NCBI RefSeq assembly: GCF_003696285.1 | Contig: NZ_RFFL01000009.1 | Location: forward strand, 1-64,000 | Length of the DNA stretch: 64,000 nucleotides | Source of the DNA: Stutzerimonas nitrititolerans | GTDB lineage: Bacteria > Pseudomonadota > Gammaproteobacteria > Pseudomonadales > Pseudomonadaceae | Reading direction: 5' to 3' | In this document: piece after piece, positions 25,533 through 34,310 of the stretch | Layout: every line of letters starts with the position of its first letter | Numbering within the stretch: the stretch's first letter is position 1 | Notes under the pieces: model-generated | Told to the model about the DNA's origin: nothing | The model's input: only the letters and a program-made list of their open reading frames with translations | Database searches by the model: none | Translations under genes and position numbers: made by a program

Positions 25533-26574
25533 GAAGGTCGACCTTCACTTCCACCGACATGCCGGGGCGGATGCGGCCCCTAAGCGGATTGTCGGGCGCG
25601 AAGGTCAGCTTGACGGGGATGCGCTGGACCACCTTGGTGAAGTTGCCGGTGGCATTGTCCGGCGGCAACAGGCTGAACTGCGCGCCGGAGGCTGGAAAGA
25701 GGCTCGCCACCCGACCCTCGATGGGCGTATCGGGGAAGCTGTCGAAGGTCAGCTCGGCGGCCTGGCCTTCGCGCATGCGGCCGATCTGGGTTTCCTTGAA
25801 GTTGGCCTGGACCCAGATGTCTTCGTCGGGCACCACCGACATCAGGTAGGCGCCGACCGCCACATACTGCCCGGTGCGCGCGGAACGCTGACCGATAACG
25901 CCGCTGATGGGCGAATGGATTTCGGTGCGGCGCAGATTCAGCTCGGCCTGCTCGATCTGCGCGCGGGCGCTGCCGATCAGGGCCTGCAGGCGTTGTACCT
26001 CCGCCTCGAGCGTGTCGACCTGCTGACGCTGGGCGTTCAGGTCCGCCCCGGCTTTCTGCCGCTGCGAACGGGCCACGCGGGCATCGGCCGACAGCGTCGT
26101 CACGCGCTCTTCCGAGACGAAACCGGGCTTGCGCAGCGCCTCGACGCGCGACAGGTCGAGCTGGCTGCGCTCCAGGTTAGCCTGTGCCGCGTCCAGAGCG
26201 GCCTGGCTGGCGGCGATCAGACTGTTCTGCTGGGTCAGGCGGCTGCGCGCCTGGGCGAGCTCGGCCTCGTGTATCGCCAGGTTCGCGCGGGCCTGTTCGA
26301 GCGCAAGACGGAAATCCCCGGCTTCGAGCGTCACCAGCAGATCGCCGCTTTCGACATGCTGGTTGTCCTCGACATGCACCCGCTCGATGCGCGCGGCCAA
26401 CTGGCTGGAGACGCGGGTGATCTCACCCTGCACGTAGGCATTGTCGGTGTGCTCGTAATGGCGGCCGATCAAGAACCAGTGAGCGAACAGGGCGGCTGCG
26501 GCCAGCAGCACAAGGATCAAGAAGATGAAGAGTCGGCGTTTCAGCGTGGCGGGCATGTCTAAGCTCGTTGCCAT
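25522..26574 (-). CDS. HlyD/EmrA-family periplasmic adaptor
   Basis: 350 residues. One N-terminal membrane helix (about 13-32), then a split lipoyl domain (YVQGEITRVSSQLAARIERV), a long coiled-coil hairpin (about 90-200) and a beta-barrel part (SPISGVIGQRSARTGQYVAV). It bridges the inner-membrane EmrB-like pump to an outer-membrane channel. First gene of the two-gene efflux operon, divergent from gltX. No regulator gene is adjacent. Confidence 0.9.
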   Translation of the reverse strand: MATSLDMPATLKRRLFIFLILVLLAAAALFAHWFLIGRHYEHTDNAYVQGEITRVSSQLAARIERVHVEDNQHVESGDLLVTLEAGDFRLALEQARANLAIHEAELAQARSRLTQQNSLIAASQAALDAAQANLERSQLDLSRVEALRKPGFVSEERVTTLSADARVARSQRQKAGADLNAQRQQVDTLEAEVQRLQALIGSARAQIEQAELNLRRTEIHSPISGVIGQRSARTGQYVAVGAYLMSVVPDEDIWVQANFKETQIGRMREGQAAELTFDSFPDTPIEGRVASLFPASGAQFSLLPPDNATGNFTKVVQRIPVKLTFAPDNPLRGRIRPGMSVEVKVDLRGR

Positions 26575-26819
26575 GGAGGACAGCCGGGCAATCTAGCAGC
26601 GTTCAGCCTTGGAAATAAACTGTTACAGTTGCGAAAATTCCGTTGCATTCAGGAAACGTCGGGACGCGCTTCTTTCGCTCCGGACGCAGTCGCAGCCAGT
26701 CACGGATGCCCGCCTGGTGGAGCCGGAAGAGGTCCGCCTGCTAACATCGCGCCTTTCCGCATGCGACCTGCCCAGCCGCCGGTCGCCGTGTTCTTCCGTG
26801 GCCTGGATTCGAGACCAAC

Positions 26820-28301
26820 ATGACCACCGTCCGCACCCGTATCGCGCCGTCCCCGACCGGCGACCCCCATGTCGGTACCGCCTACATCGCGCTGTTCAAC
26901 CTCTGCTTCGCCCGCCAGCATGGCGGCCAGTTCATCCTGCGCATCGAGGACACCGACCAGCTGCGCTCGACCCGCGAATCCGAACAGCAGATCTACGACG
27001 CACTGCGCTGGCTGGGTATCGAGTGGGACGAAGGCCCCGACGTCGGTGGCCCGCACGGTCCGTACCGGCAGAGCGAGCGCGGCGAGATCTACAAGAAGTA
27101 TTCGGACGAACTGGTCGCCAAAGGCCATGCCTTCCCGTGCTTCTGCAGCGCCGAGCGTCTGGATCAGGTGCGCGCCGAGCAGATGGCCAACAAGGAAACC
27201 CCGCGCTACGACGGCCATTGCATGCACATCGCGCCGGCCGAGGCGCAGCAGCGCATCGCCAGTGGCGAATCCCACGTGATCCGCATGAAGGTGCCCAGCG
27301 AAGGCGTCTGCCAGGTGCAGGACATGCTGCGCGGCACTGTCGAGATCGGCTGGGACCGCATGGACATGCAGGTGCTGATGAAGGCCGACGGCCTGCCGAC
27401 CTACTTCCTCGCCAACGTGGTCGACGATCACCTGATGGGCATCACCCACGTGCTGCGCGGCGAGGAATGGCTACCGTCGGCGCCCAAGCTGATCAAACTC
27501 TATGAATACTTCGGCTGGGAACAGCCGCAGCTGTGCTACATGCCGCTGCTGCGCAATCCGGACAAGAGCAAGCTGTCCAAGCGCAAGAATCCGACTTCGG
27601 TGACCTTCTACGAGCGCATGGGCTTCATGCCCGAGGCGATGCTCAACTACCTGGGCCGCATGGGCTGGTCGATGCCCGACGAGCGCGAGAAGTTCACCCT
27701 GGCGGAGATGATCGAGCACTTCGACATCAATCGTGTATCGCTGGGCGGGCCGATCTTCGATATCGAGAAGCTGTCCTGGCTCAACGGCCAGTGGATTCGC
27801 GAACTGAGCGTGGAGGCCTTCGCCAGCCAGGTCCAGCAGTGGGCACTGAATCCCGAATACCTGATGAAGATCGCACCGCACGTGCAGGGCAGGGTGGAAA
27901 CCTTCAGCCAGATCGCGCCGCTGGCCGGTTTCTTCTTCGCCGGAGCACTGAATCTCGACCCAGCCTTGTTCGAGCACAAGAAGCTCGATGCCACCCAGGT
28001 GCGCCAGGTGCTGCAGCTGACCCTGTGGAAGCTCGAAGCGCTGCGCCAGTGGGACAAGGAGCGCATCACCGATGTCATCCAGGCGGTGGCTGCGCATCTG
28101 GAGCTGAAACTGCGCGACGTGATGCCGCTGATGTTCGCTTCGATCACCGGCCAGGCCAGTTCGGTCTCGGTGCTCGATGCGATGGAAATCCTCGGGCCGG
28201 ACCTCACGCGGTTCCGCCTGCGCCAGGCGCTGGAACTGCTCGGCGGCGCATCGAAGAAGGAAGTGAAGGAGTGGGAAAAGCTGCTGGCGGCAATGGGCTG
28301 A
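26820..28301 (+). CDS. gltX: Glutamyl-tRNA synthetase
   Basis: 493 residues, the normal length. Class I synthetase signatures: [12 protein letters not shown] (HIGH-type HVGT at 17-20) and KLSKRKN (KMSKS-type). The C-terminal anticodon-binding region is complete. It charges tRNA-Glu; two tRNA-Glu genes lie just downstream at 28760 and 29018. The non-discriminating versus discriminating form cannot be told by eye. Confidence 0.97.
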   Translation: MTTVRTRIAPSPTGDPHVGTAYIALFNLCFARQHGGQFILRIEDTDQLRSTRESEQQIYDALRWLGIEWDEGPDVGGPHGPYRQSERGEIYKKYSDELVAKGHAFPCFCSAERLDQVRAEQMANKETPRYDGHCMHIAPAEAQQRIASGESHVIRMKVPSEGVCQVQDMLRGTVEIGWDRMDMQVLMKADGLPTYFLANVVDDHLMGITHVLRGEEWLPSAPKLIKLYEYFGWEQPQLCYMPLLRNPDKSKLSKRKNPTSVTFYERMGFMPEAMLNYLGRMGWSMPDEREKFTLAEMIEHFDINRVSLGGPIFDIEKLSWLNGQWIRELSVEAFASQVQQWALNPEYLMKIAPHVQGRVETFSQIAPLAGFFFAGALNLDPALFEHKKLDATQVRQVLQLTLWKLEALRQWDKERITDVIQAVAAHLELKLRDVMPLMFASITGQASSVSVLDAMEILGPDLTRFRLRQALELLGGASKKEVKEWEKLLAAMG

Positions 28302-28348
28302 TTGCCACCGTCGCTGTCGCCCTCCCTGGCCGTGCATGATGTCTGCCT

Positions 28349-28462
28349 GTAGGGGCGAATTCATTCGGCTGCAGTACAGGGCCGAACAAGTTCGGCCCTA
28401 CGCTCGGCTTCGCACGGTCTGCCTCCACGGATTTGCCGTAGGGCCGAATTCATTCGGCCACG
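28349..28462. repeat. Three gtagggccgaat-type palindromes after gltX
   Basis: The 28302-28579 gap holds no gene. It has GTAGGGGCGAATTCATTCGG (28349 on), GGGCCGAACAAGTTCGGCCC (28379 on) and GTAGGGCCGAATTCATTCGG (28438 on), in alternating orientation. Same family as 14459-14567. Confidence 0.75.
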
Positions 28463-28579
28463 GGGCAAGGCTTACGCCAAGGCATCGGCTTCGCCTGCAG
28501 CTGTCGGCTCGTTGCCACCCGTCGGCGGTAAGTAATTGTTCTTCTGTCGAAATTTCTTCACCAGCCAGTAAAAATTTCG

Positions 28580-28608
28580 TTGACAGTGCGCAGGGCCGCC
28601 CCTAATAT
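28580..28608 (+). promoter_or_regulatory. Strong sigma-70 promoter for the tRNA-Ala/Glu array
   Basis: TTGACA, 17-base spacer, TAATAT, then the GCGCCCC discriminator shared with the promoter at 15651. An AT-rich stretch (AAAATTTCG) lies just upstream, like an UP element. Confidence 0.85.
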
Positions 28609-28626
28609 GCGCCCCGTCCTCGAGAT

Positions 28627-28702
<76 letters not shown>

Positions 28703-28759
28703 ATCTCGGACAATGATTGCCACCGACCCGCCTGAAGGCGGGTCGCGTCAGAAGGTTTT

Positions 28760-28835
28760 GTCCCCTTCGTCTAGTGGCCTAGGACACCGCCCTTTCACGG
28801 CGGTAACAGGGGTTCGAGTCCCCTAGGGGACGCCA
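28760..28835 (+). tRNA. tRNA-Glu (TTC), copy 1
   Basis: 76 nt with CCA. Acceptor GTCCCCT pairs with AGGGGAC. Anticodon loop CTTTCAC gives TTC. Confidence 0.97.
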
Positions 28836-28884
28836 TATTCCAGCAGCGATGCGCAAGTATCGCGAGTCGGGAGACGTTAAATCC

Positions 28885-28960
<76 letters not shown>

Positions 28961-29017
28961 ATCTCGGACAATGATTGCCACCGACCCGCCTGAAGGCGGG
29001 TCGCGTCAGAAGGTTTT

Positions 29018-29093
29018 GTCCCCTTCGTCTAGTGGCCTAGGACACCGCCCTTTCACGGCGGTAACAGGGGTTCGAGTCCCCTAGGGGACGCCA
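29018..29093 (+). tRNA. tRNA-Glu (TTC), copy 2
   Basis: Identical to 28760-28835, 258 bases further on. Confidence 0.97.
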
Positions 29094-29120
29094 TTTTTAT
29101 TGCCCGTTTTGGGCGTCGAA

Positions 29121-29149
29121 GGGTCATTTCTCATGAAATGGCCCTTTTT
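29121..29149 (+). terminator. Terminator of the tRNA array
   Basis: GGGTCATTTC and GAAATGGCCC form a stem around TCAT, followed by TTTTTG. Confidence 0.85.
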
Positions 29150-29298
29150 GTTTTGCGCTGAATTAATCGGCCGGCGGCGCGAGAGTCCGGCGCTTCGATG
29201 AACTCAGCCGCTGAATGATCTGCCATAGCACGTGCAGGGGCGCAGAGACGCTCGATTGCAATAGACTTGTCGCGCACTACAGCGAGCGAGAGGTAAGC

Positions 29299-29748
29299 AT
29301 GATCTGGGACCAGCCCGACGCGTTCATCATCGATATCGAGGTCGAAGCCGAGCACATCGACGAACTCGGCCATGCCAACAATGCGGTCTACGTCTCCTGG
29401 CTGGAGCGCTGTGCCTGGCAGCACTCGCAGAGCCTGGGGCTGGGGCTGGAGGATTACCAGCGGCTGGATCGCGCGATGGCGGTGCTCAGGCACGAGATCG
29501 ATTATCTGGCGGCCGCCTATCAGGGCGATCGCCTGCAATTGGCGACCTGGATCGTCCAGTCGGACCAGCGCCTGAAGATGAAGCGCAACTTCCAGCTGGT
29601 CAGGCCAGCCGATACCACCACCTTGCTGCGGGCGCAGACCACCTTCGTCTGCATCCAGATGTCGAGCGGCAAGCCGAAACGGATGCCGGAGGCGTTCGTC
29701 GAGGGGTACGGCAAGGCGCTGGTGCCGCCTTACCCGCTCGAACTCTGA
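29299..29748 (+). CDS. Acyl-CoA thioesterase, hotdog fold (4HBT/YbgC type)
   Basis: 149 residues from the ATG at 29299, with GAGAGG upstream. The hotdog signature includes EAEHIDELGHANNAVYVSWLE, where the Asp and the HxNN pattern match 4HBT enzymes. It is a single-domain cytoplasmic thioesterase; the acyl chain is unknown. It stands alone between the tRNA array and a small secreted-protein gene on the other strand. Confidence 0.85.
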   Translation: MIWDQPDAFIIDIEVEAEHIDELGHANNAVYVSWLERCAWQHSQSLGLGLEDYQRLDRAMAVLRHEIDYLAAAYQGDRLQLATWIVQSDQRLKMKRNFQLVRPADTTTLLRAQTTFVCIQMSSGKPKRMPEAFVEGYGKALVPPYPLEL

Positions 29749-29754
29749 CTGTCT

Positions 29755-30018
29755 TCAGCGCTGCTCGGGCTTGCGCATCTCGGCATCGCGGCGCTCTTTG
29801 GCATCTTCGCGCCAATCTTCCTGTACTTCGTTGGTCATGCGCGGATCCGGGTCGGTACCGGTGGGGTTCTGATAGCCATGGGCTGAGGCATCGTCATCCT
29901 GCGCCCGCTGCTCCATGGTCGAATCCGTTGGCTGGTTCTTCATGTCGTCGTCATGGGCCATTGCGCCTGTTGCAACGAGGCTGGCGAAGAGGGTCAGGGC
30001 AAGCGTCGAGTTTTTCAC
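29755..30018 (-). CDS. Small secreted hydrophilic protein, unknown function
   Basis: 87 residues. Signal peptide at about 1-21 (MKNSTLALTLFASLVATGAM, cleavage after AMA). The mature part is short and very charged (HDDDMKNQP, QRAQDDDASAHGY, KERRDAEMRKPEQR), probably disordered. AGGAAGATCCTG lies just upstream of the start. I recognise no family. It sits between a thioesterase and dinB with no clear link to either. Confidence 0.65.
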   Translation of the reverse strand: MKNSTLALTLFASLVATGAMAHDDDMKNQPTDSTMEQRAQDDDASAHGYQNPTGTDPDPRMTNEVQEDWREDAKERRDAEMRKPEQR

Positions 30019-30128
30019 AGGATCTTCCTCCGCGTGGTTGGGATGGTATCGTCCCTTCTTCTGATTTCGACTCGAAGCCCTCGCGGATGTTCGCTTCGAG
30101 TGTGCCAGTGCCGATGAGATAGAACAGG

Positions 30129-31178
30129 TTGCGCAAAATCATTCACGTCGATTGCGATGCCTTCTTCGCCGCCATCGAAATGCGCGACGATCCCAGCCTG
30201 GCCAATCGCCCCATGGCGGTCGGCGGGCTGGCCGAGCAGCGCGGGGTCATCGCCACCTGCAACTACGAAGCGCGGGCCTATGGCGTGCGTTCGGCAATGG
30301 CCTCGGCGCATGCGCTCAAGCTCTGTCCCGACCTGCTGATCGTCAGGCCGCGGCGGGAGGCCTACCGGGAGGCCTCGCAGGAAATCCACACGATCTTCCG
30401 CACCTATACCGACCTGATCGAGCCGCTTTCCCTCGATGAGGCCTTTCTCGACGTAACCGGTTGCGAGCACTTCGCCGGCAGCGCCACGCGTATCGCCCAG
30501 GACATTCGTCGGCGCGTCTGGCAACAGTTGCGCATCACCGTCTCGGCGGGCGTTGCGCCCAACAAGTTCCTCGCCAAGATCGCCAGTGACTGGAAGAAGC
30601 CCGATGGCCTGTTCGTGATCACGCCGGCGCAGGTGGACGAGTTCGTGCTTGGCCTGCCGGTCACCAAGCTGCACGGTGTGGGGCGTGTCACCGCCGAGAA
30701 GCTTCAGCGCATGGGCGTCCGGACCTGCGCCGACCTGCGTGCGCGCAATCGCCTGGACCTGCTGCGTGATTTCGGCTCCTTCGGCGAGCGGCTCTGGGGG
30801 CTCGCCCATGGCATCGACGAGCGCCCGGTGCAGGTCGAGAGCCGGCGTCAGTCGGTCAGCGTGGAAAATACCTACGACCGCGATCTGCCGGATCTGGCCG
30901 CCTGCCTGGAGCGCCTTCCCGAGTTGCTGCAGGAGCTGACACGGCGGATGGCGAGGCTCGACAGCCGTTACCGCCCCGGCAAGCCTTTCGTCAAACTGAA
31001 GTTTCACGACTTCACCCAGACCACCCTGGAACAATCCGGAGCCGGCCTGGAACTGGAGGATTACGCCGATTTGCTCGCCGTCGCGTTCGCGCGAGGCAAA
31101 CGCCCGGTACGCCTGATCGGTGTCGGCGTGCGGCTGATTGATTCGCGTGACCAGGCCGAACAACTGCGATTGTTCTGA
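30129..31178 (+). CDS. dinB: DNA polymerase IV (Y-family)
   Basis: 349 residues from a TTG start. Catalytic acidic residues are Asp8 (HVDCDAFF) and Asp103-Glu104 (SLDEAFLD). The steric gate is Phe12 or Phe13. Palm, thumb (helix-hairpin-helix GVGRVTAEKL) and little-finger domains are complete. The C-terminus QAEQLRLF is a beta-clamp binding motif. It is an error-prone translesion polymerase. No LexA box was seen upstream by eye, although dinB is often SOS-controlled. Confidence 0.95.
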   Translation: MRKIIHVDCDAFFAAIEMRDDPSLANRPMAVGGLAEQRGVIATCNYEARAYGVRSAMASAHALKLCPDLLIVRPRREAYREASQEIHTIFRTYTDLIEPLSLDEAFLDVTGCEHFAGSATRIAQDIRRRVWQQLRITVSAGVAPNKFLAKIASDWKKPDGLFVITPAQVDEFVLGLPVTKLHGVGRVTAEKLQRMGVRTCADLRARNRLDLLRDFGSFGERLWGLAHGIDERPVQVESRRQSVSVENTYDRDLPDLAACLERLPELLQELTRRMARLDSRYRPGKPFVKLKFHDFTQTTLEQSGAGLELEDYADLLAVAFARGKRPVRLIGVGVRLIDSRDQAEQLRLF

Positions 31179-31207
31179 GCCGTCGGTCGGCGCAGCCTCT
31201 TTGCCTG

Positions 31208-31490
31208 TAGGGGCTGTTGACGTTTCGTTCGCGGCCGCGCCGGCGCCTGTTTTTACGCGAGGCAAGGCACGAGAAGCGAAGTTTGGTTATTCCAAATAAG
31301 CGACGAGTAACGCTGCATCGCGTAAAAACAGGCCCGGCCCGAAGGGTTGCGCGGGAAATGACGCCAGCTGTCGTGTAGGACTTGGTAAGGCAATGACGCG
31401 GCCGGCCGAGGCCATTACCTGCGTCCTACGCCTAACCTGGCGCCATTTCTCGCAGCAACGCGGCTCGCGACGAAGCGTCAACATCCCCTA
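31208..31490. mobile_element. MITE-like element with 32-bp terminal inverted repeats
   Basis: The left end TAGGGGCTGTTGACGTTTCG (31208 on) and right end CGAAGCGTCAACATCCCCTA (ending 31490) are inverted repeats extending to about 32 bases with few mismatches. Inside, GCCTGTTTTTACGCGA (31245-31260) and TCGCGTAAAAACAGGC (31318-31333) form a perfect 16-bp inverted pair. No transposase is encoded in the 283 bases. It looks like a non-autonomous miniature element between dinB and the msh operon. Confidence 0.7.
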
Positions 31491-31798
31491 GATAGTCCCT
31501 CATTTGCTATGCCGCTTGCTCCTGGCTCCAGCGCGTCAAGACCGCGGCATTGCGACGAGCGGTGGCGGGCGGCGCTCACGCCTGCGGACCTTTCTGCCGA
31601 TAACGAAGCAGCGTCTGGCGTTCTTATTTTGACGCATGTCAACGCAGGTTTCGGTGGAGTGACAAAATTTGGACATACCCCGCCCGATGTTGTTAAAGTC
31701 GCCCCCATTTTCAGTAATGGCAATTTGCTACGACGTTTGGCTGTGTCCGAATCGCCCCGTCAGGGGCGTCCCGATGCTGCTGGACAGGCGAGGAATTC
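31491..31798. other. Upstream region of the msh operon
   Basis: 308 bases without a convincing gene. A possible sigma-70 promoter is TTGGAC, an 18-base spacer, then TTAAAG (31669-31698). A leader hairpin CGCCCC-gtca-GGGGCG lies at 31753-31768. The small open frames here lack family resemblance. Confidence 0.4.
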
Positions 31799-32722
31799 AT
31801 GAGGTTGTTCTCCAGGCGCGGCACCGCCCCGATCGGCGGATTGCTGGGTATAGAAACCGGGCCGCAAGGCGTCGCGCTTGCCGTGGTGCAGCGAGATGCC
31901 GGGCAGGCGCAGCCGGTGCTGTCGCGTTGCGAATTCCTGCAAGGCGAGGTTGCCGCGCACGCTGAACTGCTCAAACAGGCCGTGGTGGCGCATGGTCTCG
32001 CTGGCATGCCGGTCAACTTCCTGCTGCATCCGGCGACCTATCAGATGTTTCTGCTCGAAGCGCCCGACGTACCAGCCAACGAGTTGCGCGATGCCATGCG
32101 CTGGCGGATCAAGGACCTGATCAGAGAGCCGCTCGAAGAGGTGGTCGTCGACTGCTTCGCGCTGCCGGAGGACGCCTATCGCGGGCGTACCCGCATGGTC
32201 TATTGCGCGGTGTTGAGCAAGGCGCGAATGACCGAATTCGCTGCGCTGATCCATCAGGCTGGCCTGAAGCTGGCCAGCATCGACATCACCGAGATGGCCT
32301 TCCGCAACCTCGGCTTGCTGGCGGGGGCACAGGCCACCAACCTGGCCGTGCTGCGCCTGCGCACCAGCGAGGGGTTGATCTGCGTGCAGAGCGGTGCGGA
32401 CGTCTACATGGCGCGGCGCATCGAGCATGGCCTGCGCCAGGCTGCAGGCGACCAGTCCGGCATGACGCTGGAGATCCAGCGGTCGCTCGATTACTACGAA
32501 AGCCAACTGGGCAAAGGCTATATCAGCCGCGTGATGTTGCTGCCCATGAAGCAGGATGGCGAACGTACTTTCCAGGCGCTTTCCAGTGGGCTGGCGGTGA
32601 ATCTGCAGCGGCTCGATCTGCGCGAGCTGTTTCCCGGCCAGGCCGCGGCGGAGCTGGACGAGTCGCTCCAGGCCTTCTGTATCGGCGCCGTGGGCGCGGC
32701 CCTGCGCCAGGAAGCCAGCTGA
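31799..32722 (+). CDS. mshI: MSHA biogenesis protein MshI (PilM-like)
   Basis: 307 residues. Starts with the actin-fold nucleotide site LLGIETGPQGVALAVVQRD; FLLHPATYQMFLLEAPDVP and MRWRIKDLI are typical of MshI/PilM. It is cytoplasmic and recruits the PilN/PilO-like proteins to the assembly platform. First gene of a 15-gene operon to mshQ; AGGCGAGGAATTC precedes the ATG. The stop overlaps the next ATG (TGATG). Confidence 0.88.
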   Translation: MRLFSRRGTAPIGGLLGIETGPQGVALAVVQRDAGQAQPVLSRCEFLQGEVAAHAELLKQAVVAHGLAGMPVNFLLHPATYQMFLLEAPDVPANELRDAMRWRIKDLIREPLEEVVVDCFALPEDAYRGRTRMVYCAVLSKARMTEFAALIHQAGLKLASIDITEMAFRNLGLLAGAQATNLAVLRLRTSEGLICVQSGADVYMARRIEHGLRQAAGDQSGMTLEIQRSLDYYESQLGKGYISRVMLLPMKQDGERTFQALSSGLAVNLQRLDLRELFPGQAAAELDESLQAFCIGAVGAALRQEAS

Positions 32723-33327
32723 TGCAGAACATCAACCTCTACCAGCGCGAAGGTCGTCGTGGCGGCGGGCCGCAGGCGGGGCATTTGCTGTCGGGCTGCC
32801 TGCTGATCGCGGTTCTGCTGGTCGTCCATGGCGCCTGGCAGGGCTGGCAGCTGCATGCGGCACGCGAGGCCGCATCCCTGGCGGAGCAACAGGCCGCGCA
32901 GGCGCAGGCCCGACTCGACGTCGTCAAGGCCGACTACCGCGAGCCGGTGCTGGACGCGCGCCTGCCGACGCAACTGGCCGAGCAGGAAGCCGAGAACCGC
33001 GAATTGCAGCGCCTGGCAGATCACCTGCAGGCGCTGGACGCGCAGCGCAGCAGCGGATTCTCGCCCTTGCTGCAGGCGCTGGCCGACCGCCATCCGCCGC
33101 GTGGCCTGTGGCTGACCCATATCCGCCTGCAGGCGGGTGGCAGCGAACTCGCATTGCACGGCCTCAGCCAGGATCAGGAGTTGCTGCCGCTCTATCTGCA
33201 GAGCCTCGGCCAGAGCAGCGCTTTCAGCGGCCGCGAGTTCGCCCGTTTCGATCTGCAGCGCGACGAACAGGACCTGCTGCGCTTCCTGCTGTCTTCCCGC
33301 GCGGGCAAGGAGGGCGGCGATGAATAA
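32722..33327 (+). CDS. PilN-like MSHA inner-membrane protein
   Basis: 201 residues from the ATG at 32722, which overlaps the mshI stop. The PilN-type start MQNINLYQ is followed by a single membrane helix (about 22-42), a coiled coil (45-105) and a periplasmic beta/alpha domain. It links the MshI-like ring to the PilO-like MshJ. In other MSHA loci this gene is named mshI2 or left unnamed. Overlaps mshJ by 8 bases. Confidence 0.82.
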   Translation: MQNINLYQREGRRGGGPQAGHLLSGCLLIAVLLVVHGAWQGWQLHAAREAASLAEQQAAQAQARLDVVKADYREPVLDARLPTQLAEQEAENRELQRLADHLQALDAQRSSGFSPLLQALADRHPPRGLWLTHIRLQAGGSELALHGLSQDQELLPLYLQSLGQSSAFSGREFARFDLQRDEQDLLRFLLSSRAGKEGGDE

Positions 33328-33985
33328 GTGGCTGCAACGCTGGCAGGCCTTCGCCCCGCGCGAGCAGTGGCTCTGTTTCGCAGTGGGCCTGGGACTGGTC
33401 GTCATGCTCTACATGATGCTGGTCGCCGACCCGTTGGCCGCACGCATCGCCGCCGAGCAGAACCGCCAGCGCCTGGCCGAGAGCCGGCAGTTGGAAGCCG
33501 ACAGCACCCTGCGCGAGATCCAGGCCAAGCTGGCGGCGGACCCCAACCTGACTTACCGGCAGGCGCTGCGGAGCGCACAGGCCAATCGGACGCGGATTCT
33601 CCAGCGTATCGATGAGGAAACCCGCGCCCTGATCTCGCCGGCGAAGATGAAGGTGCTGCTGCAGGACCTGCTGCGAACCCAGGACAAGCTCAAGCTGATC
33701 GAGCTGGAAAGCTCCAGCACGCCGCTGACGCTGCCCGGCAACGTCCAGACCGACGCCGAACAGCGCAAGACGGCGCCGCTGACGTTCTATCGCCACGGGC
33801 TGCGGTTGACGCTGGAGGGCGGTTATTTCGAGCTGCTGACCTACCTGAACGCCATTCAGGCCAGCGGTTGGCGGCTGCACTGGGACAGCCTCGATTATGA
33901 AGTGGGTGAGGCGGGCGCAGGTCGTGCGCGCATCATCCTGGATCTGCATACCTTGAGTCGTGATGCGGGGTGGGTCGGTGTCTAG
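33320..33985 (+). CDS. mshJ: MSHA biogenesis protein MshJ (PilO-like)
   Basis: 221 residues. A membrane helix at about 17-36 (WLCFAVGLGLVVMLYMMLVA) is followed by a coiled coil and a PilO-type periplasmic domain (LTLEGGYFELLTYLNAIQAS). It partners the preceding PilN-like protein in the alignment complex between inner-membrane platform and secretin. Overlaps the start of mshK by about 20 bases. Confidence 0.85.
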   Translation: MNKWLQRWQAFAPREQWLCFAVGLGLVVMLYMMLVADPLAARIAAEQNRQRLAESRQLEADSTLREIQAKLAADPNLTYRQALRSAQANRTRILQRIDEETRALISPAKMKVLLQDLLRTQDKLKLIELESSSTPLTLPGNVQTDAEQRKTAPLTFYRHGLRLTLEGGYFELLTYLNAIQASGWRLHWDSLDYEVGEAGAGRARIILDLHTLSRDAGWVGV

Positions 33986-34310
33986 ATTACTGATCACCGC
34001 CGGCGGGCTGCTGTCGCTGCTCGTGACGCTCGATGCCAGCGCACTCGATCCGACCCTGCCGCCTGCCAGCCCGAGCGCGACACACATCGCCAGTGACGCG
34101 GGAGCCACCCTGCGCCTGCAAGCCATCCTGCGCCTGCCCCAGGGCGCGCGTGCGGTGATCAATGGTCAATCGCTGAAAGTCGGCGAGCAGCTGGCGGACG
34201 CCCGCGTGCTGGCCATCGACCCGCATTCCGTACTGATCGAACGCGAAGGCAAGCGCGAAGAGCTGCGCCTGAGCGCCCCCATTTTCAACACGAGCCGTAC
34301 CCAACCATGA
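33963..34310 (+). CDS. mshK: MSHA biogenesis protein MshK (PilP-like)
   Basis: About 115 residues (start at ATG 33963; GTG at 33960 or 33978 also possible). An N-terminal hydrophobic signal (RLLITAGGLLSLLVTLDASA) precedes a small beta domain, LQAILRLPQGARAVINGQSL, with VLAIDPHSVLIEREGKRE. This resembles the homology region of PilP/GspC proteins that contact the secretin. The stop overlaps the mshL start (ATGA). Confidence 0.78.
   Translation: MRGGSVSRLLITAGGLLSLLVTLDASALDPTLPPASPSATHIASDAGATLRLQAILRLPQGARAVINGQSLKVGEQLADARVLAIDPHSVLIEREGKREELRLSAPIFNTSRTQP

Noticed and set aside
30060-30128. LexA box expected before dinB
   Set aside because: No CTG-N10-CAG match with an AT-rich centre was found by eye; the same holds upstream of uvrB.
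31509-31802. 97-codon plus-strand frame before mshI
   Set aside because: No ribosome site or recognisable sequence; overlaps the likely promoter and leader of the msh operon.
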